A stretch of DNA of 55,441 bases, from contig CAMIAK010000015.1 in the NCBI GenBank assembly GCA_946222885.1, positions 1-55,441 of the forward strand, given 5' to 3'. The translations under genes and the position numbers were made by a program. The notes below the pieces were generated by a model. It had not been told where the DNA came from. It ran no database searches and saw nothing but the letters and a program-made list of their open reading frames with translations. Below, piece by piece: positions 34,761-42,281 of the stretch. This stretch comes from an uncultured Nesterenkonia sp. (GTDB lineage Bacteria > Actinomycetota > Actinomycetes > Actinomycetales > Micrococcaceae). The stretch's first letter is position 1. Each line of letters begins with the position of its first letter.

Positions 34761-35954
34761 GTGAAAGCCGTGACATGGCAGGGCCCCCGGAAGATGTCCG
34801 TGGAGACCGTTCCGGACCCTGAGATCAAGAAGCCCGACGACGCCATCATCGAAGTGACGTCCACCGCCATCTGCGGCTCCGACCTTCACCTCTACGAGGT
34901 GCTCGGCCCGTTCATGGAGCCTGGTGACATCGTCGGGCATGAGCCGATGGGCCGGGTCGTCGAGCCCGGCCCCGAGAGCGGGCTGCAGAAGGGCGACCGC
35001 GTGGTGATCCCCTTCCAGATCGCCTGCGGCAGCTGCTACTTCTGCGCCAAGGGCCTGCAGACCCAGTGCGAGACCACCCAGGTGACCGAGACCGGCATGG
35101 GTGCTCCCCTGTTCGGCTATTCGAAGCTCTATGGCGCCGTCCCGGGCGGACAGGCCGAATACCTGCGGGTCCCTCACGCCGACTACGGCCAGATCAAGGT
35201 CGGTGACGAGCTTCCTGACCACCGCTACCTGTTCCTCTCCGATGTGCTGCCCACCGCCTGGCAGGCTGTGGCCTACACCGGGCTGCAGAAGGGCGACAGC
35301 CTGGCCGTCATCGGACTGGGACCCATCGGCCAGTTCGCCGCACGCATCGGCGTGCACCTGGGCATGAAGGTCTATGCCATCGAGCCGGAGGCTGAGCGGC
35401 GCGAGATGGCCGCGCGCCACGGCGTCGAGGTCTTCGAGACCGGAGAGGACTCCATCCAGGCGATCCGCGAGGCCACCTCCGGACGCGGTCCGGACGGCGT
35501 CGTGGACGCCGTGGGCATGGAAGCTCATGGCGGCGCCCAGGGCCAGATGGCGAAGTTCGCGCAGCTCTCCGCGCAGTTCATGCCGGAGAAGCTGAGCCAG
35601 CCCATGATGGACAACTTCGGCATGGACCGGCTGGCGGCCCTCTACAGCGCCATCGAGCTGGTCCGCCGCGGCGGGACCATCAGCCTCTCCGGGGTCTACG
35701 GCGGACAGGCCTCTCCCCTGCCGATGCTGACCCTCTTCGACAAGCAGGTGGCCGTCACCATGGGCCAGGCCAATGTGAAGCGCTGGGTGGAGGACATCCT
35801 GCCGCTGGTCGAGGACCCGCAGGATCCCTTGGGTGTGGACGACTTCATCACCCATCACCTGCCCCTGGACAAGGCTCCCGAGGCCTATGAGACGTTCCAG
35901 AAGAAGGAGGACGGCTGCATCAAGGTCGTCCTCGATCCCAGCAAGAGCTCCTGA
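34761..35954 (+). CDS. zinc-dependent alcohol dehydrogenase (formaldehyde-dehydrogenase-like)
   Basis: 397 aa medium-chain dehydrogenase. Catalytic zinc site in AICGSDLHLYE and GHEPMG; structural zinc cysteines in ACGSCYFCAKGLQTQC; coenzyme motif GLGPIGQFAARIG. The ~45-aa insert near the C-terminus (DAVGMEAHGG...) is typical of the glutathione-independent formaldehyde dehydrogenase-like subgroup. The GTG at 34761 is chosen: GAGGAGG lies 9 bases before it and the protein then begins MKAVTWQG, as in homologues. It is followed after 14 bases by the SDR gene. The 222-base upstream gap holds AT-rich promoter sequence (AATAATAAG near 34632) but no box that can be assigned. Confidence 0.9.
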   Translation: MKAVTWQGPRKMSVETVPDPEIKKPDDAIIEVTSTAICGSDLHLYEVLGPFMEPGDIVGHEPMGRVVEPGPESGLQKGDRVVIPFQIACGSCYFCAKGLQTQCETTQVTETGMGAPLFGYSKLYGAVPGGQAEYLRVPHADYGQIKVGDELPDHRYLFLSDVLPTAWQAVAYTGLQKGDSLAVIGLGPIGQFAARIGVHLGMKVYAIEPEAERREMAARHGVEVFETGEDSIQAIREATSGRGPDGVVDAVGMEAHGGAQGQMAKFAQLSAQFMPEKLSQPMMDNFGMDRLAALYSAIELVRRGGTISLSGVYGGQASPLPMLTLFDKQVAVTMGQANVKRWVEDILPLVEDPQDPLGVDDFITHHLPLDKAPEAYETFQKKEDGCIKVVLDPSKSS

Positions 35955-35968
35955 GGAAGGAGACCGGA

Positions 35969-36868
35969 ATGACTGAGAACACTGAGAACACCCAGCAGGA
36001 CCCCCGGACCAAGCACTACGACGACGAGCTGCCGCCCCATCCCGACGTGGGCCAGCCCGGGCTGACCAAGGAGGCCGATCCCGAGCCCGACCACGGCGAG
36101 GAGAGCTACATCGGCCACAGCCGGCTGGCGGGCCGGAAGGCGCTGATCACCGGCGGTGACTCCGGCATCGGCCGGGCAGTCGCCATCGCCTACGCCCGTG
36201 AAGGTGCCGACGTCGCCATCGTGCACCTGCCCGATGAGCAGGAGGATGCCGAGTCCACCGCCCGGCTGGCCCGGGAGGCAGGCCGGAACGCCACCACCTA
36301 CGCCCAGGACATCCGGATGGACGGCGCCGCCGAGCAGATCGTCCGACGCACCCTGGAGGACCTGGGCGGACTGGACATCCTGGTGCTCAACGCTGCCTAC
36401 CAACGAGCACGCAGCGGCATCGACGAGACGCCCATCGAGGAGGTCAAGAAGGTCTTCGACACCAATCTGGTGGCCCATATCGCCTTCGCCAAGGAGGCCG
36501 TGCCGCATCTGGCGCCGGGCTCCTCCATCATCACAACGACCTCGATCCAGGCGGTGGGACCCAAGCCCCCGCTCTTCGACTACGCGATGACCAAGGCGGC
36601 CCAGGTGGCGTTCACCGAGGCGCTGGCCATGGAGCTGGGTGAGAAGGGCATCCGGGTCAACGGAGTCGCACCGGGACCGATCTGGACCCCGCTGATCCCG
36701 GCTACAGGTTTCGGGGAGGAGAACGTCCAGGAGTTCGGGCGCGACACTCCCCTGGGCCGCCCGGGCCAGCCCTCCGAGCTTGCGGGTGCCTATGTGTACC
36801 TGGCCAGCGAGGAGGCCTCCTACGTCTCCGGCTCGGTCATCCCCGTCACCGGAGGCAAAGGCTTCTGA
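35969..36868 (+). CDS. short-chain dehydrogenase/reductase, YghA/general-stress type
   Basis: 299 aa. A ~45-aa hydrophilic N-terminal extension (PPHPDVGQPGLTKEADP-like) precedes the SDR fold, as in YghA and Bacillus general-stress oxidoreductases. Motifs: GGDSGIGRAVA (NAD(P)), LNAAYQ, the catalytic Ser-Tyr-Lys in TTSIQ...DYAMTKAAQ, and VAPGPIWTPL. GGAAGGAG precedes the ATG. It forms a probable operon with the zinc dehydrogenase and the small gene after it; stress association is inference from family. Confidence 0.92.
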   Translation: MTENTENTQQDPRTKHYDDELPPHPDVGQPGLTKEADPEPDHGEESYIGHSRLAGRKALITGGDSGIGRAVAIAYAREGADVAIVHLPDEQEDAESTARLAREAGRNATTYAQDIRMDGAAEQIVRRTLEDLGGLDILVLNAAYQRARSGIDETPIEEVKKVFDTNLVAHIAFAKEAVPHLAPGSSIITTTSIQAVGPKPPLFDYAMTKAAQVAFTEALAMELGEKGIRVNGVAPGPIWTPLIPATGFGEENVQEFGRDTPLGRPGQPSELAGAYVYLASEEASYVSGSVIPVTGGKGF

Positions 36869-36901
36869 GAGACCGACCCCTTGAGAGGAAGGTGAACCGT
36901 C

Positions 36902-37156
36902 ATGGCTGATTCGGTCAAGGACGAGGAGCTCTACGAGAAGCTCCGCGAGGAGGGCAACTCCAAGGAGAAGTCCGCCCGCATCGCGAATTCAGCGGCCAAG
37001 GAGAGCCGTGAGGACCAGGGCAAGAAGGGCGGCAACGCCTCCAACTACGAGGATAGGACCGTCGAGGAGCTGAAGGAGCGCGCCAAGGAGCTCGACATCT
37101 CCGGCTACTCGGACATGAACAAGGACGAGCTGATCAAGGCTCTGCGCGAGCACTGA
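36902..37156 (+). CDS. small Rho-N (SAP-like) domain protein, DUF7218 type
   Basis: 84 aa, highly charged. Start MADSVKDEELYEKLREEGNS, a KSARIANSAA segment, and a C-terminal Rho-termination-factor-N-like motif (TVEELKERAKELDISGYSDMNKDELIKAL). These small proteins are widespread in actinobacteria; nucleic-acid binding is inferred from the domain only. Preceded by GAGAGGAAGG. It ends the dehydrogenase-SDR unit, and a UUCG-capped terminator follows. Confidence 0.85.
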   Translation: MADSVKDEELYEKLREEGNSKEKSARIANSAAKESREDQGKKGGNASNYEDRTVEELKERAKELDISGYSDMNKDELIKALREH

Positions 37157-37178
37157 TCGCCTGCGCGCAGAACAATTC

Positions 37179-37220
37179 CGCAGCAGGGGGCTGCCACTTC
37201 GGTGGTCGCCCCCTGCTGCG
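37179..37220 (+). terminator. terminator with UUCG-capped stem
   Basis: A 13-bp GC-rich stem (37179-37191 with 37208-37220) whose loop contains a further CCAC-TTCG-GTGG hairpin (37194-37205). Lies 23 bases past the Rho-N-like gene and ends that transcription unit. Confidence 0.85.
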
Positions 37221-37257
37221 TATGACCATCTGACCCCGAACTGCGAAAGCCGAAGCG

Positions 37258-38610
37258 ATGTCGACTCTCGCCCTGCTGCTCTCCATCGTCGGCGCCGTCG
37301 TCGTGCTCTTCCTGCTCATCATGGGCCTGAAGCTGCACGCCTTCGTCGCGCTGCTGGTGACCTCCATCCTGACCGCCGTAGTGGTCGGCATCCCTCTGAA
37401 CGAGGTGATCGCCGTCGTCGAAGAAGGAATGGGCGGCGTCCTGGGCTTCGTCGCCATCATCGTGGGGCTGGGGGCCATGTTCGGCCAGGTGCTGCGCGTC
37501 ACCGGCGCGGCAGAGAAGATCGCCGACACTCTGGTCGAGTCCTTCGGCGAGAAACGGCTGCCCTCCTCCTTGGGCCTCACCGGATTCATCGTGGCGATCC
37601 CGGTCTTCTTCGACGTCGTGCTGGTGCTGCTGATGCCGCTGCTCTACACGCTGGCCCGCCGCGCAGAGGTGGCGCTGCTGACACTGGCCATCCCTCTGCT
37701 TGCGGGCGCCAGCATCGCCCACAGCCTGGTCCCGCCCACACCCGGGCCGGTGGCCGCAGCAGGGGTGCTCGGCGCTGACCTCGGATGGGTGATCCTGCTC
37801 GGGGTGGTGGCCAGCATCCCTGCGGTGATCCTCGGCGGAATCCTCTACGGCAGGTTCATCGGTGCGAGGATCCAGGTCAGGGCCCCGGACGAGGCGGAGG
37901 ATGACGACCAGGAGGAGGACCAGCCGACCTCAGACAGCACACCCGGCTTCGGGATGATCCTCACGATCCTAGCCGTGCCGCTGCTGCTGATCCTGGGCAA
38001 CACCGTCTCAGAGGCTGTGCTCGATGAGGAGCTGCTGGCGGCCCAGATCATCGCGCTGGTGGGCGATCCCATCGTCGCGCTGATCATCGGAGTGCTGCTC
38101 GCCTTCTACGTCTTGGGGATGCGTCACGGCCTCGGCAGAGAAGAGCTGCAGACGGTCGCCTCCAAGGCCCTGGAACCCGTGGGGCTGATCATCCTCGTCA
38201 CCGGTGCCGGCGGCGTCTTCGGCGAGGTGCTCGAACAGTCCGGCGTGGGCGAGGCGCTGGAGGACACCCTCGGGGAGCTCGGCATCCCGGTGATCCTCAC
38301 CGCCTTCGTGGCTGCAGCGCTGCTGCGCATCTCCTTGGGTGCCAGCACCGTCGCCGCGGTCACCGCCGCCGCGATCGTCGCACCGATGGTCGAGGAGGGG
38401 GATCTCTCGGCTCCCATGGTCGCAGCCGTCGTGGTGGCGGTCGGGGCCGGTTCGGTGATCTTCTCGCACGTCAACGATTCAGGGTTTTGGCTGGTCAACC
38501 GTTATCTGGGGCTCACCGAGAAACAGACGCTCGCCTCCTGGTCGGTCATGCAGACGATCCTTGCCCTGGCGTCCTTCGGCACCGTGTGGGCGATCTCCCC
38601 GATCCTGTGA
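37258..38610 (+). CDS. GntP family permease (gluconate or related hydroxy acid)
   Basis: 450 aa with ~12-13 membrane segments. Family patterns: GMGGVLGFVAIIVGLGAMFGQVLR, FIVAIPVFFDVVLVLLMPL, HSLVPPTPGPVAAA, ITGAGGVFGEVL-like block and the C-terminal SHVNDSGFWLVNRY. An acidic loop (DEAEDDDQEEDQPT) sits in the middle. The ATG at 37258 follows a terminator, so the gene has its own promoter in the 38-base gap or is read through. Substrate inferred from family only. Confidence 0.9.
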   Translation: MSTLALLLSIVGAVVVLFLLIMGLKLHAFVALLVTSILTAVVVGIPLNEVIAVVEEGMGGVLGFVAIIVGLGAMFGQVLRVTGAAEKIADTLVESFGEKRLPSSLGLTGFIVAIPVFFDVVLVLLMPLLYTLARRAEVALLTLAIPLLAGASIAHSLVPPTPGPVAAAGVLGADLGWVILLGVVASIPAVILGGILYGRFIGARIQVRAPDEAEDDDQEEDQPTSDSTPGFGMILTILAVPLLLILGNTVSEAVLDEELLAAQIIALVGDPIVALIIGVLLAFYVLGMRHGLGREELQTVASKALEPVGLIILVTGAGGVFGEVLEQSGVGEALEDTLGELGIPVILTAFVAAALLRISLGASTVAAVTAAAIVAPMVEEGDLSAPMVAAVVVAVGAGSVIFSHVNDSGFWLVNRYLGLTEKQTLASWSVMQTILALASFGTVWAISPIL

Positions 38611-38616
38611 CGCGAA

Positions 38617-38656
38617 CAGCCGTGTGCCCCGCCCTACTGGCCGGGGCACACGGCTG
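38617..38656. terminator. bidirectional terminator, gntP / ASRT-like
   Basis: A 15-bp stem (38617-38631 with 38642-38656). It lies 6 bases past gntP and 5 bases past the stop of the convergent ASRT-like gene. Confidence 0.85.
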
Positions 38657-38661
38657 GACGT

Positions 38662-39051
38662 TCAGCGTCCGCCGGGGTCCAGCGGGACGGGATTCAGATG
38701 TGAGACCGCCAGCTCTCCCCCGCGGGAGTCCAGGTAGTACAGCTGGGCGGTGACGGGGACGTCGGACTCCACGACCACTCCGTATGGGGCGTCGAGCGGC
38801 ACCGCTTCAGGTTCGATCAGATCGTTGATCCTCTGGTGCTTCACGCGCTGCGCCTCCACCAGGATCTCGTAGGGCCCCACAGGGTCCCTGTCCTGGTGGT
38901 AGAAGGTGACTTCCACGCAGGCATCCCTCTCCCCGGTGTTCAGCAGGCAGAGAGTGTTGCGCGAGGTGAAGTCCGGCTCCTGCCCGGTGCTCTGGCTCGG
39001 GGTGAACCCCGCAGAGAAGACCCATGTGGTCCGTCCTGGCGCTTTCCTCAT
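38662..39051 (-). CDS. sensory-rhodopsin-transducer (ASRT) family protein
   Basis: 129 aa, soluble, all-beta. It matches the cyanobacterial ASRT family closely through its length: GRTTWVFSAGFTP, GQEPDFTSRNTLCLLN, HQDRDPVGPYEI, VKHQRINDL, and VPVTAQLYYLDSR. ASRT is the tetrameric partner of Anabaena sensory rhodopsin, but many homologues occur in bacteria without rhodopsins and may bind small ligands. Its start (ATG, or GTG 3 bases earlier) overlaps the stop of the flavin oxidase gene, so the two are translationally coupled. No rhodopsin gene is in this window. Confidence 0.85.
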   Translation of the reverse strand: MRKAPGRTTWVFSAGFTPSQSTGQEPDFTSRNTLCLLNTGERDACVEVTFYHQDRDPVGPYEILVEAQRVKHQRINDLIEPEAVPLDAPYGVVVESDVPVTAQLYYLDSRGGELAVSHLNPVPLDPGGR

Positions 39052-40283
39052 CACTTCTCGTCCTCTCCGAAGAGCGTACGCAGGTAGTCGTTCATGAAGA
39101 CGCCTTCAGGGTCCATCCGGCGTCGCAGCCGCTGGTACTGCTCCCAGTCCGGATAGAGCGGGGCCAGTTCCGCAGCCGTCAGAGAGTGCTTCTTCCCCCA
39201 GTGGGGCCGCCCGCCCGCTTCCCAGAAATACGGCTCTATATCCGCATGGTACTGCTCGTGCGGGAGTGTGTTGTTCTGCAGCAGCGCGATGGTCATGGTC
39301 CGGCGGTCCTGGGCGTTCGAGAGCATGGCCCGGTCCGGTGCGATCGTGCGCACCAGCACCCGCCAGCCGACCAGATGCCGATGTTCGGCCTTGATCCGTT
39401 CGCGGATCCGGCGGAAGGTCTCCAGCTGCGTGTCCAGCGGCAGCATATATTCCATCTCCTCGAAGTGGAGATGCCGGTCGTTGGGGATGATCTCATAGCT
39501 CGGGCCGGTGACGTCCTTCTTGAGCGTGCTGTACGGCTCACCCTCCGGAGTGAGCTCAGGCTCCTCCCCCGGCTTGTTGAGCATACGGACCTGGGCCATA
39601 TCGCTGCGCGGATACCAGTAGAAGTCCACACTCCGGTTGGTCTCGATGAGCTCTTCGAAGTTCTCGAGCACCCAATCGATATGGGTCGTCCAGTTCTGGC
39701 GGTGCAGCTCATAGGCCTGCTCCAGCCGGAGGGTCAGGGAGGTCATGACGCCCAAGGACCCCAAGGAGACCTGGGCCGCGCGCAGCAGATCATCCGGTTC
39801 CATGCCGGGGTGCTCCTGACCGGCGTCGAAGCCGAAGGGGAGGACCTCCCCCTGACCGTCGACCAGCCTGCCTCCGATCAGTGTCGAGGAGAGGTTCCCC
39901 AACGTGATCCCGCTGCCATGGGTGCCGGTGCCGATGGCTCCTGCGATGGCCTGGTAGTCGACATCGCCCAGGTTCTCCATGGCCAGCCCATGCCCTGCCA
40001 GCTCCTCCCCCAGGGCCCGCAGTCCGGTCCCCGGCAGGACCTTGGCCCACCCCTGCTCCGGATCAGCCTCGACGACGCCGGCCATACGGTCGAGGGACAC
40101 CAGGACGTCCTCGGTGTTCATCAGAGGCGTGGAGGAGTGCCCGGAGCCAACCGGCCGCACTCCCCTCCCCTGCCGACGGGCCTTCTTCACCGACCTGACG
40201 ACCTCGCGCTCCGATCTCGGCTCCGCAGCTCTGTCCGGGGTGAAGGTGATGCTTCCTGACCAATTGGTGAAGGTGTCTGCCAT
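39051..40283 (-). CDS. FAD-linked oxidoreductase, aldonolactone/xylitol-oxidase type
   Basis: 410 aa VAO-family flavoprotein. The PP-loop with a possible covalent-FAD histidine is GSGHSSTP; IGTGTHGSG is the second FAD contact; the C-terminal ALO domain ends with the HWGKKH (HWxK) motif. Relatives oxidise sugar acids or polyols (L-gulonolactone, D-arabinonolactone, xylitol, alditols) with oxygen or a dehydrogenase acceptor. It lies downstream of a catalase gene on the same strand, which would remove H2O2, though a strong terminator lies between. Coupled to the ASRT-like gene. Confidence 0.87.
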   Translation of the reverse strand: MADTFTNWSGSITFTPDRAAEPRSEREVVRSVKKARRQGRGVRPVGSGHSSTPLMNTEDVLVSLDRMAGVVEADPEQGWAKVLPGTGLRALGEELAGHGLAMENLGDVDYQAIAGAIGTGTHGSGITLGNLSSTLIGGRLVDGQGEVLPFGFDAGQEHPGMEPDDLLRAAQVSLGSLGVMTSLTLRLEQAYELHRQNWTTHIDWVLENFEELIETNRSVDFYWYPRSDMAQVRMLNKPGEEPELTPEGEPYSTLKKDVTGPSYEIIPNDRHLHFEEMEYMLPLDTQLETFRRIRERIKAEHRHLVGWRVLVRTIAPDRAMLSNAQDRRTMTIALLQNNTLPHEQYHADIEPYFWEAGGRPHWGKKHSLTAAELAPLYPDWEQYQRLRRRMDPEGVFMNDYLRTLFGEDEK

Positions 40284-40410
40284 GCGTGAAACCTCGTTCC
40301 GACGTGGTGTCTTCCGTTTCGTACCCTGCTCACCACCTCATCGGACCCACCTGGAAAGACGCTGAACATGACGGGAGGGAACCCTTCGTGAGGCCGGCGT
40401 GCAGAGACGC

Positions 40411-40460
40411 CGACGGCGCCGTGCCGAGCCCCACGAGGGGAACTCGGCACGGCGCCGTCG
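40411..40460 (-). terminator. terminator after catalase
   Basis: An 18-bp stem (40411-40428 with 40443-40460) with an inner CCCC-ACGA-GGGG hairpin in the loop. It begins 37 bases beyond the catalase stop and separates catalase from the flavin oxidase gene. Confidence 0.88.
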
Positions 40461-40497
40461 TATGCAGCTCAGCGCAGCGGCGGAGAGCGACGCGCGC

Positions 40498-42186
40498 TCA
40501 GTTGGCGGGTGCATCCTCCCGGGTGTACTCCAGGTCGCCGAGGCCGTTGAGCACCTGCTCAGCGGTGACCTGGTGGTTCACCACGGAGGAGGTCCAGGTG
40601 CCCCACACCGTGGACTCGAATCCGTCCCCGTTGCTGCCGAGGTTGGCCAGACGGCTCTGCTCGTCCTCGGTCAGGTTCTGGGTCGGCAGCGGCTCCAGGT
40701 GCTTGACGTCCTCGGCGGTCTTGCCGATGAACTCACCGACGCGCTTGCCGTAGTCGTCGTGGACCATGAACAGGTGCCACAGGAAGCGCTCCTGCACCTG
40801 AGGCGCAGCCTCCTGGATCATGCCGCCGAACTCGTTGACGAGCTCGTCACGCTCCCAGGCGTTCATGGTCACGTAGCGACCACGGGCGTGCAGGTAGTCG
40901 TTGCGCCGCTCCAGGTTGGCCGGAGCCAGGGTTCCGGTGATCTCCGGCGGGTTGTTGGGCTTCTTCTCCGCCTCGCTGAGCCCGCCGGTGATGGAGGGCT
41001 CGTAGTTCACGTGCGGATTCTGCCCCTCGGCGAGGTCCACGCCGTAGGACATCTGGCCGCCCCGCTGGTTGGTGTTCACGCTCTTGACACCCTTGGGCGA
41101 GTTCACCGGCAGCTGCAGGTAGTTCGGACCCACGCGGTAGCGCTGGGTGTCGGAGTAGGAGAAGGTCCGGCCGACCAGCATCTTGTCGTCGGAGAAGTCG
41201 AGGCCGTCCACCAGGACACCGGTGCCCATGGCGATCTGCTCGTTCTCGTTGTGGTGGTCGTCCACGTTGCGGTTCAGGGTCATGGTGCCCAGGTGGCGCA
41301 GCGGGAACTGGTCCTCCGGCCAGATCTTGGTGTCGTCCAGCGGGTCGAAGTCCAGCTCGGGGTGGTCGGAGTCCTCCATGATCTGGACGTAGAAGTCCCA
41401 CTGCGGGTATTCGCCGCGCTCGATGGAGTCGTAGAGGTCGCGCGTGGCGTGGCCGAGGTCCTGGCCCTGCACCTTGGCGGCCTCTTCAGAGGTCAGGGAC
41501 GCCACGCCGGCCTTGGGCAGCCAGTGGTACTTCACCAGGACGGTCTCGCCCTCGGCGTTGACCATCTTGTAGGTGTTGACGCCGAAGCCCTCCATATGAC
41601 GGTAGGTCGCCGGGATGCCGCGCGGGCTGAACAGGTGGGTCAGCATGTGCATGGACTCCGGAGTCTGGCTCATGAAGTCCAGGATGCGGGCGGGCTCCTG
41701 GCGGAAGGAGACCGGGTCCGGCTTCAGGGAGTGGATGACATCGGGGAACTTGATGGCATCGCGGATGAAGAACACGGCCAGGTTGTTGCCGACCAGGTCC
41801 CAGTTGCCGTCCTCGGTGTAGAACTTCACCGCGAAGCCGCGGGGGTCACGCGCTGCCTCGGAGGAGTCGCGGCCGCCGATCACGGTGGAGAAACGGATGG
41901 CCAGCGGAGTCTTCTTGCCGGGCTCCTGGAAGAGCTTGGCGCGGGTGTACTTGGAGGCCGGCTCGTCACCGATCTTGCCGGTGGCCTCGAACTCGCCGTA
42001 GGCGACGAATCCGCGTGCGTGCACGACACGCTCGGGGATGCGCTCACGGTCGAAGTGGGAGATCTTCTCCAGGAAGTGGTAGTTCTCCAGGGTCGCCGGG
42101 CCGCGGGACCCGATGGTGCGCATGTTCTGGTTGTACTGGACAGGGTGACCCTGCCGGGTGGTCAGGATCTGTTCGTCGGTAGCCAA
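40498..42186 (-). CDS. katA: heme catalase
   Basis: Disproportionates H2O2. About 562 aa. Catalytic histidine in RVVHARG, the distal-side Asn in DLVGNNLAVFF, and the proximal heme-ligand tyrosine in the SYSDTQRYR region. The C-terminus extends ~60 aa past the usual small-subunit length and is helical. A TTG start at 42186 has AAGGA 9 bases upstream; a second TTG lies at 42192. The upstream gap to the SDR fusion gene holds an AT-rich stretch (ATTC-A-GAAT and GATAATG) that could be a peroxide/Fur-type operator, not provable here. Confidence 0.93.
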   Translation of the reverse strand: MATDEQILTTRQGHPVQYNQNMRTIGSRGPATLENYHFLEKISHFDRERIPERVVHARGFVAYGEFEATGKIGDEPASKYTRAKLFQEPGKKTPLAIRFSTVIGGRDSSEAARDPRGFAVKFYTEDGNWDLVGNNLAVFFIRDAIKFPDVIHSLKPDPVSFRQEPARILDFMSQTPESMHMLTHLFSPRGIPATYRHMEGFGVNTYKMVNAEGETVLVKYHWLPKAGVASLTSEEAAKVQGQDLGHATRDLYDSIERGEYPQWDFYVQIMEDSDHPELDFDPLDDTKIWPEDQFPLRHLGTMTLNRNVDDHHNENEQIAMGTGVLVDGLDFSDDKMLVGRTFSYSDTQRYRVGPNYLQLPVNSPKGVKSVNTNQRGGQMSYGVDLAEGQNPHVNYEPSITGGLSEAEKKPNNPPEITGTLAPANLERRNDYLHARGRYVTMNAWERDELVNEFGGMIQEAAPQVQERFLWHLFMVHDDYGKRVGEFIGKTAEDVKHLEPLPTQNLTEDEQSRLANLGSNGDGFESTVWGTWTSSVVNHQVTAEQVLNGLGDLEYTREDAPAN

Positions 42187-42281
42187 CTTCAACGTTCCTT
42201 TCCGCTTGGGGTGGACGTCTCCGACATTATCAATCTGAGGGAGTTATTACGAGTCATTCAGAATAATGTGTCGTGACCATC

